Positions 22,049 to 34,849 of a stretch of 64,000 bases of DNA are shown piece after piece. The DNA is taken from NCBI GenBank assembly GCA_020081605.1, contig JAHREC010000030.1, positions 1,550,001 to 1,614,000 on the forward strand, read 5' to 3'. Below the pieces are notes generated by a model. It had not been told where the DNA came from. It ran no database searches and was given only the letters and a program-made list of their open reading frames with translations. Source of the DNA: Albifimbria verrucaria. Taxonomy: Eukaryota > Ascomycota > Sordariomycetes > Hypocreales > Stachybotryaceae. Position 1 is the first letter of the stretch; each line of letters begins with the position of its first letter. The position numbers and the translations under genes were made by a program.

Positions 22049-23474
22049 GAGGCTCGAACTCGAATGCTTAGTAGCACTTGGGGCATTGAGAAAATGGGAT
22101 CGCTGCTCCTATTTATAGGCAGAAGGGCGATCTCTCATTCGTGAGGGCCAGGCTCTGGTATCCAATGGCCTTGAACTTTTGCGAGGTCAGGAATAAGCCG
22201 GATCTGATAGAGCAATCTGGACTCGAAAGCACACGATGATCCCTGGGTGTTGCTTCATAAGTGCCAGGTACATGCTCATGCATCCCATAGTTCGATGCAT
22301 GCTGCATGAACACCTACAACCGTTGATCCGAAAGCAGATGGCTGCATGACATGGAGGAATACGAAGTTGCAGAAAGGGTTCTCAATGGTCCCCTGCTTTG
22401 CAGCAAGAATGGACCGTCGGATGGAAGGAAATGCGGCCCGGTTCGCGCGACTAGCCCGCTGCTACCTGTCTTACGAGCCTAGGCAGACTTTACATGGCTC
22501 CTTGCAAACCACGTGTTAAAGGCACCACAAGCAGCGGTGTGAGCACTAGACTTTTCGTCCGAGATAATGGTGGCACCGGATGCAAGGTATGCATCCAGGA
22601 GGACAGGGGGTCAAATTCGTGCATGTCCAAGATCCCGACCGTGAGGGGCATTTCTGGAAGACCATTAATACTCACTATTAAGCATAAAGACGATCGTCAG
22701 TTCCACAGGACTAAATTAATTATGATGTAAGATCTGATAAAGACTCAAGATATGCCTAAGCAGTTCGGAAGGATTTCCGGGAAAAAACAGTGCTCGACAG
22801 CGCCATAGTGCTTCTAGATTTTGGAGGAAAGAAGAGTGGAGTAGGCCTTCTTGCCTAGTGGCTCTTCTGGCTTGTGCCGTGCATTTGGTCGTTCTATACC
22901 GTAATCATAATGTCCTCTCTATAAAGGGAAATATTCTAATAGAAAGATACCACACGCGCTGACAACTCCCTCAACATATCTGACAGCTTCGCCAGTCAGA
23001 TCCCTGTCACGGAAACCCATCCGAATGAACTAGCATGGAGAACCCTCCAATTACAGGAGCCTGAACCTTGGAGATTAATCCCACGTCGCAGCCACTTTGC
23101 CTTGATTAGAGGCATAACATGCTTGTCAGCGACAACGAGTAGGCTTTCAGCTGACAATTGAGGGGTTGCTTTACTCGGTGTGCTCATGAATAGCGAGCCG
23201 AAATGGAGCTGCCACAGACAGTCCGGGGTTTGTCGGAATGCCATTGGACTATTTCATGGAAAGACTATGGAGAACACAAATTTATCCAAGCTTGATGCTG
23301 ATTGTCCTATGCTTGAAGGATCATTTTACGGCTTGCCGGACTCGGCTTCCGCCAATTTCTATATCATTGAATGTCCGAGGGGCATATCTACATAATAGGC
23401 ATGGATCTGATCCAATCACAACCGGGAAAACCTCGTAACATTAGCTAGCTAACAAATCAGCTAGTGAGAGAAGT

Positions 23475-23580
23475 CTCAGTATTTAGTTATTTTACGAAGA
23501 CCTATATAGTCTATCTACTATCGATAGGATAATATTTAGTTTCTTTACGTATTAATATATTAACTAAGATATTGCGGGTC
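23475..23580. repeat. Dispersed repeat, copy 1 (related to 40283-40384)
   Basis: Shares an ordered series of short matches with 40283-40384: a CAGTATTTA start, TTTTACGAAG/CTTTACGAAG, then GTTTCTTT, and TTAACTAAGA/TTGACTAAGA before a GCGGG/GTGGG end. Differences are scattered and often C/T or G/A, as expected of a RIP-mutated mobile-element relic. The element type is unknown. Confidence 0.4.
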
Positions 23581-24374
23581 CCTATGTAGATATGTCCCTT
23601 GGGTATTCATTGAGATAAACTAAGTTACTATCAGTATATGTGCCATGTGAGTGAAATCTATTTCTGCTTATCTCGTTGGATATTCGCAGGCTTCAATACC
23701 ATACCGGCTTTCATAACTCCTCAGTTAATAAGCTAATATATAAAGACGCTTGGTATTATCGTCTGGAATTAGATATCCTATGTAGGTCTCTATAGAGTTA
23801 CTAAATGCTGGGACTTCTAATACCAGCTAATTTGCCAGCTAAATAATGTTACTAGCTTTTTCCTGGTTTTAATTCGCTCAGTTCCTTGTCTGATACCTAA
23901 TCGGAGCCTTCGGACACTCAATCAGATGCTCAACGTATCAATTATACGAGTCAGGCGAGGTTCTGCAGCAGTTCTAGGAGAATATACCTTTTACCTATTA
24001 GTATTAATTGGTCAGCAAATTGTGTGAAATTTCACACACAAATCAATATCTGTATCTCATTTAGGTTCGTTTGGGTTATTACAAGCTTTCATGCGATGGA
24101 TGTTACAATCGGAAGCTGCTATGTAAGAGCGATAATAGAGCGAGATCTGCCAACGATGTTAATAGGGTAGGGTAATGTGTAACTTCTATGCACCTCTACG
24201 CTTTTTACTGTTGAGGCCTTTGTGCTTCCCACCATCTTACTCAGTCCGTTAAGCTATTGAATGAGTAGCAAACTAATAAACTAACCAATCAGAACCGAAT
24301 AAGCGCTAGATATATGGGAAGGCTTGGTCAACTCGTCGATGATAGAAGTACCAATATTACCCTGCGTGACATAT

Positions 24375-24530
24375 AGCTATATTTCAACAATTACAGCCCA
24401 TATTCGTTGGCTTAGCTGTTGTTGGGTGGTATCCAAGTCGATGTTTTCGTGAGCCGCCAGGTCAGCAGCAGCGGTGGCGTCAGGGGCTAAGCCCAGCGCC
24501 GGATCCGGCCCTGCGGTTGATTTTTGGTCT
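24375..24530 (-). pseudogene. Possible coding relic of unknown origin
   Basis: The minus strand holds a short open stretch rich in Ala and Asp (such as GPDPALGLAPDATAAADL) running to a stop near 24377. Its GC content is clearly above the surrounding degraded DNA. It has no start, signal or recognisable domain, so it may be a fragment of a gene or transposon. Confidence 0.2.
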
Positions 24531-25492
24531 TTTGTCCCTATTGATATATCATTAGAAGCTGCTGCCTAGTGTTCCAATGATAAGGGATTTAGTGTTGGGA
24601 AAAATCGTTGTGTCTAGGGTAGCTGGGTAGGAGAAGGTGGCATCTATTGCAAGACTTCAACTTGCCTAGCCTAGCTACGCTAAACCGGCGAGTTGTTAGC
24701 TAAAGGGTGTGAACCTGTGGGGTCACGTGGTGGGGTGGCCAAGGCGCCCACCTGTGCTTTTTCCGCAACAAAAGGGAATTACTAACTCTACCGTAATAAG
24801 TAAATAATAATTTATATTAGACATGTTCGTTCATGAGCCGAGCGTACTAAGTAAACTAAGATTCTGCCTATTATCTATTTTATCAGCTAGTAAACTCTTT
24901 AAATGTCTAGTAGGCCACGCAGCTGTTAAGTACTGGCAGCAGCCTATGCTAAAGTTATTTCTGGCTTGGTTATCCAGGCGACGCATTTTCAAGTCCCATG
25001 CGGATGTTTTGAAAATACTTATGATTGTACCTACACGCCACTGGATATCAACAGCTTTATTGAAGTCTGTGTCTTGCGTCGAAAGCCTGACGAGCACGGC
25101 TTTATTTGGACAAATAAAAGCATTTGAATCGGCGAATGTAACGGTTCAGCAAGCTGAAAGCATTCCAGTATGTACCAGTTGCCTCTTTAGGATGCATATC
25201 AAATCTCAGCTGTAGGTAATAGGAGTTGATTCAGAAGGGCTGAGGAGACTAATGCAAGTCCAACTCCTGAAACCGCCTCGCCGTTGGATCCGACCAACCT
25301 GCGGTTTGAGCGCGCATGCAGACGGTGGTATAAGCCGGAAAAGGTCCATAACATAATTATTAGCCGCCCGAACTCATTCAGTCACCCATGCGGCTGATTA
25401 ATATGGGTGTACTACATATAATTTTGGCATTTCGCACCTTGTCCTTGCCTATCGTAGCCTCTCATTCTTTCAGTAACCCACATTCGTTCACC

Positions 25493-28420
25493 ATGTTGCT
25501 CCAAGTTATGGCCATTTTGGCCGCCACATTCGTTCAAGCAATACCCGCTCCAGACAGTTCCAGTCTTGCCACCACAACTATAGACGGCTTTGAGGTCGTT
25601 ATCGTCTATGTGACGCCCGAAACAGGCTGCAAGGCCACCCCAACGAGCTGCGACGCCCTGTTCCCGACCAATACCCTCACAACCGGCTTGCCAGACCAGA
25701 GCTCTGGAAAAAGACTTCTATAAAAACATCCCTAATGTCAGCCAGCAGGCGCCAGTGGCTACCCTGAAGCCAAATGTGCACTGGGACTATGATACAAAGC
25801 CAGCAAGCAATGTGATCCCTATCCCTCCCAAGGATGGATCCAATCTGTACTATGGCATCAACGACCCTAGCAAAGCCGGCGAGTATGCGTGGCTCACGTA
25901 CTTCTTCAAGCAGCCCTCCGTCAATCTGGACCACACCGACCATATCATTGACATCAATTTCAGTTCTGATAAACTGGAAATGCATTTTGATTCCGATGAG
26001 GCTTGGGAACTTGCTATTGAGACCTGGTCTAAGAAAGATGAGTTGGTACTTATTACCTACACTGAAGGGTGTGGTGCCTATGAAACACAAGACCGGTGCT
26101 TCTTCCAGGTAACGAAAATCAACTGGAAGGAGGATGAGCATTCCATCGTTGCTGAGGGCCAGCCTACCCATCCTAACGAGATTATCTCACGAGGAGAGTC
26201 AGAGTGGGGATACTACACCCCAAGAGAGGAGCCTAGCAAGATACCGTCGGGCGCCCAGCGTCCTTCGGGCACGAAGCCGGCGAGTAGTTCTGGCTCTGGT
26301 TCAAGTCGCCCGGGCGATGGTGCTTGCGTGCCCCTGTCGATGACAAATACGGCCTTCAGACTGCGTGTTTTGGCCACTCTTTTGACCAGGATCTCGACGC
26401 GCTACTCGGTTCTCAGGACCTTGGTGACGAATACCAAGACTTCCTTGATAGCATCCATAAAGACGTACATGGCAATTCCACACTACACAGACGAGGATTT
26501 TTCGACTTTGTTGGGGATGTTGTGGATGTCATCGTAAAACCCATCGAGGCCGTCGTTGACGTTGTTACAGACGCCCTTGCCATCTCTGCCGACATCGACA
26601 AGGACTTTAGCTTCAAGCTGCCCGACGCGGGCGGCCAGTTGGGGTCCGGTCTTGTGCAAACCACCTCTCCGTGGGGTGATGCGATCCAACTGATGAAGGA
26701 GGACCTGCCCTCATCCGACGGGTTGACTGGACATGTCAGCGTCTACTGTGTGGGCTGCTCTGTCAATGGCCACGCCAAACTTCATGGAAAGGCCAAGTGG
26801 GTTCCATTCAAAGGCATCGAGGAGGGTTTTATTGAGGTGAATGCCGATTTGCAGCTCGCTCTGAAGCTCGGCGTCGACGCTGCAATCCAATTCACCCATA
26901 ACGTTCATTATGATTTATTTAGCATGGGGCTCCTGGGACTGAGCTTCGGCGTTATATCCATTGGACCTCGCGTTGAAGTTGGCGCTAATGTCGGCCTCGA
27001 AGCTTCAGCGTCTGGGAAGTTACTTGTGGGCGCAGAGATGGGTCTACAAAATGCTGTAGCAAGGCTTGACTTTAAGGACTCAGATAAGACGGATGTGAGC
27101 GGTTTCGACCCAAACTTTATACCTACTTTCGAGGCTGAAGGTAGAATTAAAGCGTCTGCTTCGCTGGGCTTACCGGTCGGTATTCACGTTGGCATTAAAA
27201 TTGCCATGTTTGACATCTCCGCCGGTATTGTCGATGAGCCATCGATCAAGGCAACAGCCGAGGTCGCTGCCAAAGTCTCGTTGGGTGAGGATGGCCTTGA
27301 GGGAGGCTTTGTTGACGTGAACGGCTGCCCTGGCATCCACGGGCAGATTAGTTGGCGAAACAAGCTTGATCTTAAGGCGAGCTTCTTCAAAGACAAAAAT
27401 ATTTTGGATACCGAAGACAAAGTGCTTGCCGAATTGTGCATCCCGTAAGTGACTTAGAGCCTTCATTTCTGCGTCGGTCAGTTATTAATCAGGCATAGGA
27501 TTGGATCTCAGACCGGAGAACAGCCAGCCCAACCGCCTGCTCTTGAGCCACCAACTATTGAGCCTTCGGCGACTGAGTCGGCTGCCGCCGGAGTTCCTAC
27601 TGCTGAATCAACCAATGTTGAGATTCCAGTGGGAAGTGAGCCGGCGAAAGCTCCAGTAGCCGATTCTCCGGCTCAAGAGACACCAGCTTTCGAATCATCT
27701 GTCCTTGAAGTTCCAGAAGGGACTGGGGTAAGAACAGTTGCACAATCTCATGAGACGGCGCAAGACCTCTCCTCTTCGACTCCGGGTTTTCCTTCAGGCT
27801 TCACACCAATTGCATCAACACCCGCTGTCTCAGTTATCGAAACGACCTCGGCACCCTCGACAGCCTCACCAAGACCTTCCAAGCCTTCTAGCACAGGCTC
27901 AGCCAGCAAGCCTAATCAACCATTCAAAAACGAAGATGGACTAGAATTTGCTTCTCTAATCGGCAGCAAGTCTTCCAGCAAAGTTGCAGGCTGTTCCAAC
28001 GGCAACATGTACGTCGTTTCCAAGAACGGCAAGAATACTCCGTCGTGCTCGGATACATGGGCATTCAAGGACGACGTCATGGTTGGTGATAATATGTCAC
28101 GAGCTCTACACTACTTTAACAATACCATGGCGCTCCTCGGTATATCTCGCTTGCGCATCGGAGACGAATCTGACGTTCCGGAGGGCGGTATCTTGGTAGC
28201 ATGGGCACCCAACGGTAGAGATGACGACGGTAGAATGTACCTTGCAGTTGACACGAACGATAAAGTCTTCTATCCCGTGGTCTGTAACTACGAGAATGTA
28301 GCCGGCGCTAAGGTCTTCCTTGCTGAAGATCCCGACCGAGGCGTTCAGATTCTGAAGAACAAAGACATTCAGTACTCCATTACAGGGGTATGGTTAAAGA
28401 GTGCTCGCCGCTTCAATTAG
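25493..28420 (+). CDS. Large secreted protein, possibly of the DUF7029/DUF7223 type
   Basis: The ATG at 25493 (CACCATG context) begins a signal peptide (MLLQVMAILAATFVQA). An N-terminal globular region (25755-26250) holds several Cys and Trp residues and ends in a Ser/Gly/Pro linker. A long beta-rich repetitive region follows (26324-27444; VEVGANVGLEASASGKL is typical). After an intron at 27445-27498 (GTAAGT...CATAG) comes a Pro/Ser/Thr-rich, mucin-like linker, then a C-terminal cysteine-containing domain ending at 28420. Two frame changes are required, near 25715 and near 26325. The order resembles large ascomycete secreted proteins annotated with DUF7029 and DUF7223; I recall this from family knowledge and could not search. 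Function unknown; probably extracellular or wall-associated. Confidence 0.65.
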
Positions 28421-30624
28421 TTAAGAGTGATTCCCTTAGCTACGGCGAATATGGCACACCAGTTGCTTGAGTAAGAAATAGGCTGTTGCAGTACGAGATT
28501 GGTTTTAAGGCTAGGATTTCTCCACTCTTAGGGATAATACTTTACTTCTAAAGCTTAACTGTAAGTATGCTATATAAGTTGAATAACGAATGAATCTTTC
28601 GGGAAAGCACTATTAATGAGGGAGAAGTTGAGCAACTCCATTCACCAGCCTTGTACTAATAACTGGGCTTCAGACACTGCTGTTGTAACAGCCAGTAGCG
28701 GTTCAAGATTGTGCAATAAATCTATCGTACTTAAAGGCACAGGAGAGGTTAAATCTCTCAGGCCTTCATTATATTTGGTTTCGACTGCACCATCTATCTC
28801 AGGGAACTCAGGAGTAAACGTATAGAACAAATTGAGCTTGACTAGCTAATCTCAATAAACCCATTGTACGCACTCCAAAGTATGTGTTATACTCATAGAC
28901 AAGCTTAACGTGTGGTATCAAATATATTGCTTATATTGCGCTAAGATGAAAAAGCCGTCATTAATCCATTTATCTACTGAATAGCTGTCAAGGGTTCATG
29001 CTTGAAATAAAATCCGGTGTCCGTTCATTTCCCTGTCATCAATCTTTAGATTAAGTCTGTTTGGCTTGGCTCTGTATGTGATGAACCAAACCGCAAACAG
29101 GGAGAAGTCTACAAAGACGCGGTAGACTTCAAGGGCAGCGTACCTTCCTCGTACTCACTTCTACCTCGAGGACTATGGAAAGTTGGCCCGGTCTTGTGCT
29201 ACCTGCAAGAGAGGGGTTGGCAGCCACTACTTTATCATGGGAAAAACGCATGCAAGGGAACAGCGGTGAGCTGTGTGGTGTCAACTCTAGCTGCTGCGAT
29301 ACGTGTGTCACCACCAATGACTCTTGCTAAGTCAAAGCTAAGTCATGCACTATATGGGAGGGCAGTCCCGACCGACGTCAGCCCAAGAAGCTCTCAAATA
29401 AGCTCGACTGCAAGACCTGCAATACTGGTTCATTTCTTGACACCTGATAAAGACATGAGGTATTGAGGCCTACCAACCCGTGCCGTGAATTAATCTTCTT
29501 CTTGTACAAATTACCCTTGAAAGAGAGGGAATTATCAACATATTGCGATGCTTTAACAGCACATCATTTCTCTCATACAACAACGTATTTTTGTGGATCT
29601 GGCGTCTAATCAGCATGCGCGTGTGAGCCAGCAAGCTCTTGTGTGCGCCTGACGCCTCTTTCCGATGAATCCTTAGGTAGTGGTGGCTATGACTTTAGCT
29701 ACATAATTCGAGCTGTTAGAAAAACCGGCCCAGGTGCTAAGCAATTGTCCCACCGATTGTAGTAAAATTCCTGGTCATCTAAGTCAGTAGTCCTCATGTA
29801 TAAGACCAGTTTGCCCGTTTTCTTCTTCCACCGAATTGACCATATTTTCGCCTCGGAGGAATGTAGCCTAAGTTTTCTCCTACCCAAACACCAACATAAC
29901 TCGAAATATAGCTGGATGAAGAACTTGCCTGAGATAGGGCTTCGCTTGCATACAAGGCTGCGAAACATTTCAAAGGGGATCGGTGGTGTGCTCAAATGGT
30001 TTCTCTTTGATACTTTAGTGCAAAATTGACTATGTGTCGAAGAAGTATCAAGTGTGGCACAAGACGTGCCCCTATACGCTTTGATCACAAGTCTACAACA
30101 ATTCTCAAGCGCCTAATCCTGTTTCTGCTGCTTTTTTCAGTCTTGGTATTTCGATGTATTGGAAGAATTTGTTGGCTTAGCCTGTATCGTGACTGGCCAG
30201 AGTAGCATTGCCGATACGGAGAATTCACTTCCACGTCTTGCAACATCCCAAATGCTACACTTAATAGACACTGCCCAGTCTGCAGTTCGCGGGGCCAATC
30301 ATGAGGTATATGCTACACAGTCTCCGTTTCCCATCAGGAAGTTTATATGCAGTCCATGGCGTTCTAGTCTATGTTTGGAAGACAAGTGACCTGTGATTTG
30401 TCGCGCAAAATCTCCGAACCTCACATACTTCCCCAATCAGACGGAACATTTGACTCCACCAACGAGAAGCGACAGACGAGCTCAGCTGGCTACAACCTCT
30501 TGCATGGGACGCCGAGGCAATACGGATGTGAGGCCGACTATAAAAGACCTGGTTCGAGTTATACTAAAGAGGTGGTATGCAACCGTCAATCATTTGAAAT
30601 CTTCTCCATATCAAAACTTCCACG
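28421..30624. other. Intergenic region, no gene seen
   Basis: 2.2 kb upstream of the pectate lyase. Only short ORFs without recognisable motifs. The last few hundred bases should hold the pectate lyase promoter; a TATAAA is at 30539-30544, about 85 bp before its ATG. Confidence 0.5.
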
Positions 30625-31944
30625 ATGTATCCCCATTTGTTTCTCGCCCTGCTCCCAGTCGTCCTGGGATGCACAAACCCCTTGTCTAACTCCTGCGCGT
30701 CGTTCATGTCTGCAAACCCTGCCACTGCAGGACCTTTCTGCACGAGCTTCACGCAAAATGTGATTACGGCCACCACAGCTCTTCCCGCATGGGCAACAAA
30801 CTGCTCCAACAAAGTCAAGGAAATATCCAAGGAATGTTCCTGCTACTATACTGGCGGCCCTATAGAGCCTCCTAGCTCGACTCAGCTGCCACCCAGCACT
30901 ATCATCACGTCTACCACCAGCAAGGGCAACTCTCCACCTACCGAGACGGGCAATTGCGGTTCAGTCAACGAGCAACAGCTCGTCGGTTTTGGCGTGGGTA
31001 CTACCGGTGGAGGCACTGGAAGCGGTACTACCGTCACATCCTGCTCCGCCTTGACGAGTGCTGTTAAGACTGGTGGTGTCATTCGAATCAATGGCCTCCT
31101 GAGCGGGTGTGGTATCATTGTGGTACCTAGCCAAACTTCAATTCTTGGCGTCGGTTCTAACTCTGGTGAGTCGCTGTCCTGATAGATATGAAAGCTTCTC
31201 TGACGCCATCACCTTAAAGGACTTACCGGTGGTGGCTTCCGCCTCAAGGACGTAACCAATGTCATTCTCCGCAATCTTGTGCTAAGTCGCCCACCCGAAG
31301 GCAAGGATATTATCGACATTGAATCGTCGACATACATCTGGATCGATCATTGTGACCTTTCCGCTGCTGGGTTAACTGGCGATAAGGACTACTATGATGG
31401 TCTCGCTGATGCTAAACGAGCATCAGACTACATTACCATCAGCTGGACCAGGTTCCACGACCATTGGAAAGCCAGCCTCATCGGCCACTCCGACAGCGAG
31501 TCAGGCGACAAAGGACATCTGCGCATAACTTACCACCACAACTACTGGAGCAACATCAACAGCAGAACACCATCTCTCCGTTTTGGTACCGCCCATATCT
31601 ACAGCAGTTGCTACGAGGACATTCCAACATCCGGAATCAACTCTCGCATGGGGGCCAACGTGCTAGTAGAGCACAATGCGTTTATTAACACCAACCTCGC
31701 TATCGTGACTGACTTGGATAGCAAGGAAGACGGTTACGCGAATGAGAGAAACAACATCTATACGAATAGCAACACTCGCATCACTCGCCAGGGTAGTTGG
31801 ACCGCACCCTACAGCTACACGTAAGTCAGCGCTATATCTTGAGTTTTGGCACCCAACCTTACATGGAGTATTAGCTTGGACCCAGCTTCGTGCATTTGCA
31901 GCTTTCTGAAATCGAGAGCTGGTGCTGGCAAGATCAGCATTTAA
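30625..31944 (+). CDS. Secreted pectate lyase, polysaccharide lyase family 1
   Basis: Cleaves de-esterified pectin by beta-elimination outside the cell. Three exons (30625-31165, 31220-31820, 31875-31944) with two 54-bp introns give an intact 403-residue protein. A signal peptide (MYPHLFLALLPVVLG) is followed by a cysteine-rich N-terminal module (five Cys, TNCSNK, CSCYY) and a Ser/Thr/Pro linker, a module seen ahead of various fungal secreted enzymes. The catalytic parallel beta-helix carries VWIDH-like WIDHCDLS near 31340, DYITISWTRFHDHWK near 31430, and the HHNYW...SRTPSLRFG block near 31540-31590 containing the expected catalytic arginine. It ends in a short conserved tail (LDPASCIC...AGAGKISI). 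No frame change is needed. It stands alone, consistent with plant tissue degradation. Confidence 0.9.
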
Positions 31945-33626
31945 TGGAGGAATGGAGGTATATCATATCTTTCCCAGCTTGCAAGTTAGGTATAGTAGGT
32001 GGTATGGCGAACGGACCTCGCGTGCGCTCAAGGCAGTTGCTGATTAAGTAAGAATAACGTAAGAATATGGTAGCTCGTGGCGTACGTGAAACACGGTGTC
32101 GATGGGATCAGCATAGCTTGAGATGAAGTTCCGAGTTCGACCTGGCCGTGTCAGCATTATTCTTCGCTCGAGCAGCTTTAAGTTCAATGGTACCGGGAAC
32201 TACCATCGATCGGTACTAAGACATTTTCACATGGAATTTTGTTTCAAGTCTTACATCGTATTCGGGATTGTAATTCCAAAGGATTGTTATACCCCACTCG
32301 GGCCTTCAATGTGAAGAACCGTAGTCGATGTGATATAATAATGTACCTGAAAGCTAGGCTACCGCCAATGCTCAGAGGATAACCTTATGGAGACCTCAAA
32401 AGCTTTTCTGTACAAAGTGGTCGCTGATATAATTTGATATTTCGAAATACACAAACAGGATGACTATTGATGGGCTAGACACGATATGGCCTAGGCAAGG
32501 CCGCTTCTCAATCAATCACTAATACTGGCACTACGACTTCTTTGTCAAGATTATAGCAGATATACGATCACGTCGATTCCTCACATCACTCCTGAAATAT
32601 AAGAGACCGTCCGTGCTTTATAGAATCATACAGTTTAAGTTTTAGACACTGAATCGATCATTGTCATCATATTCAAATGATGGAAATCATCAATCGTCAA
32701 GCCGCTCCAGGTGTAGCGCCTGTGAATGTCCCCTAAAGTATTTCTTCCTCCAAGGTATTGAGCCATCAATATCCCGCGATCAGGCTGTTAACTACTTTAA
32801 GGGCACTATCCGGACTCGAGTGGTGTTGTCGGGTCTGGGATTGGCTGATATTATGCTTCCGTATACAGATTCGATTCTTCTGGGATAACATCTTCAACAT
32901 AAAACCACTGGTTACAAGTCCCTCTCATCGGACGCCTGTGGCAGTGGGCAGCCAAAGACATGTATTATGTCAACACGGTTAAGACCGCGGCTAGCCGTGC
33001 CCAGTGAGAGCTTTCTGCACAGTAGGCAATCCGTGCTGACTATAGCCGTTAGTCCACCCTGCCTGGTAGTAACTATTTGAATGTAGTACTGCTACAGTTT
33101 CTCAGTTGGACCTCTTTCACTCAGGATATAGTTCGCTGAAAGAAGTTCTTAATGCTGACTGTATGCCTCAATTTAACCCGTACGCTTTATAGATTTGCCC
33201 ACTCCTGTAATGCCGCCAAACTATGCAGGCATTTCTAAACGTTAGCACGTGGAGGCTCAGCGGCATTTGTGTAGCCCAGCCTCAAAATCTTCCCAGAGTC
33301 TTCTGATGGCCATTGGATCAGTTTTTAAGTCTTTGGATATCTCATATGGATTAGCTACCTGCCTAGAGATGGTCCATGAATACCCTGCTAACCTTGTAAC
33401 ATATTATCATTCTTTAAATATTATACTATGGGGAACCCGTTCAACTATTTCAGAGGTTCAGAATTTTGACGAATATGTTTCCTTGCAAGTTACTTAATTT
33501 TCATTATCTTCCAGGTACGACTCACTTCAATACACATAACCCAAGCGAAATTTAAGAATAGGAGACTAAATGCTTAAATCTTGGATTGGCCTTGTATTGA
33601 GCTTTAGGTCTCACAATCCTTTCATG
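31945..33626. other. Intergenic region, no gene seen
   Basis: 1.7 kb between the pectate lyase stop and the stop of the NmrA-like gene on the opposite strand (convergent pair). Short ORFs only; none has a family motif. Confidence 0.5.
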
Positions 33627-34849
33627 CTAGTTACCTTTAAAGGCAAGAGTACTATACTGTTTCATCTGATCCCTATAACTCTTATACAAAGGCTTCAGGC
33701 CTTTATCGAGTGTCTCCTTCACGAAATCCTCAAAAGAGATACCATGCAAATCAGGGTAAAGATCCTTAGTAATAAGATAACCGAGGTAGCGGGCATACTC
33801 GGGCGTATTCTCCCTAGAATGTCCCACGACTTGCTGTATGAGAAGTGATAATAGTCCATCATCTTACTCTGATCTTCTTTCGCCTTGATGATGTCGGCAT
33901 CAACTTGCTTGGTTGTACGCTGTGATCCGTTAGTTTAAGGCTAGTTAAAAACTTGAAATTGTAGAACGAAATCAAGGCTTTGAAGAAACATGGAAGCGGG
34001 AGAGCAAGAACAGAAAACAGCAGCATGGGGCAGTACATATTCTCGTGGAATCGTCTCATTACTGAGTTTCTCGACCGTATTGTAGACTTGGTTATGTGTG
34101 CGAAGATCAGTATAGGCCAGGACCTTCTGATTCAGGGTGCGGGGATCAGCGATGATGCGAGCGACATATCTGCCAATGTCTCGTAGGTCAGTTCTTGCAG
34201 AGGGCACATCGCCCGTGCCTGCAATGTAGCTACTGTAAAGCAGGAGGTTACGGTCCAAACGCCCAGAGGGCAGACGCGGCATGCTGATCTGATACCACCA
34301 ACCGACGTCGATAATGGTGTATGGGAGGTGCAGCCTCTGGACGTGGTCAAGCACAGCCTCTTTCTACACATTTGAGCGATCCATCAGTCTCGGTGTTGGA
34401 GTTTTTTGCAGAGTAGGGGTTCAATAACTAACACTATCTCTCAGAGACATGAAACCTCTGGGCATCACTGTAGCAAAGAAGCTGGGGATGAAGCGCCCCA
34501 CACCAGCCTTCTTCGCAGCCGTGGCGAGAATTGTTTCACTCATCAAGAAACAGCTGATGACGACGTCAATGCCTTGAAGCTGCGCAGCAATGTCATCTTC
34601 GGGGCCGTCGTAGTCGATTGGTGATATGGCGACGCCTTTATTCTGCAGTTCAAGCACTTCCGGCTTCTTTAACGAAGCAGGACGAATCAATGCCGTCACA
34701 TCCTAGGCACTAGTAGTTAGGCCATGTAATATAGTACAGGAGCCAAAGAGGAATGGTAAACTTGCGAATTTGGGGTCAGAAGAAGCCAGCAATCCCTCAA
34801 CAATGGAAGAACCGGTCTCGCCAGTTGCGCCTACTACTGCAACTCTCAT
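33627..34849 (-). CDS. NmrA-like / isoflavone-reductase-like NAD(P)-binding protein
   Basis: An atypical short-chain dehydrogenase fold. The start at 34849 leads directly into the dinucleotide loop MRVAVVGATGETGSSIVEGL (GxxGxxG). Next come TALIRP...KKPEVLEL, GIDVVISCF and VGRFIPSFF (strands 2-5). After 34380 the conserved LDHVQRLHLPYTIIDVGWWYQ block and TDLRDIGRYVARII follow, and a C-terminal helical part ends at 33627 (ENTPEYARYLGYLITKDLYPD). Introns lie near 34700-34760 and 34380-34440, but their exact splice phases do not resolve cleanly, and one frame change is likely near 33850. Family members range from NADP-sensing regulators (NmrA) to reductases of secondary metabolism. The substrate cannot be inferred. 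Confidence 0.78.

Larger units (their letters stand above)
22049..25492. other. Gene-poor region with degraded repeats
   Basis: 3.4 kb with no supported gene. Short ORFs at 22494-22730, 22996-23395 and 24823-25215 show no family motif. 23460-24400 looks like mutated repeat DNA and includes a segment related to 40283-40384. A GC-richer patch around 24420-24530 contrasts with its surroundings. Confidence 0.5.

Noticed and set aside
24823..25215. 130-codon ORF as a gene
   Set aside because: The opposite strand is open too, no motif or intron signals support it, and it lies next to degraded repeat DNA.
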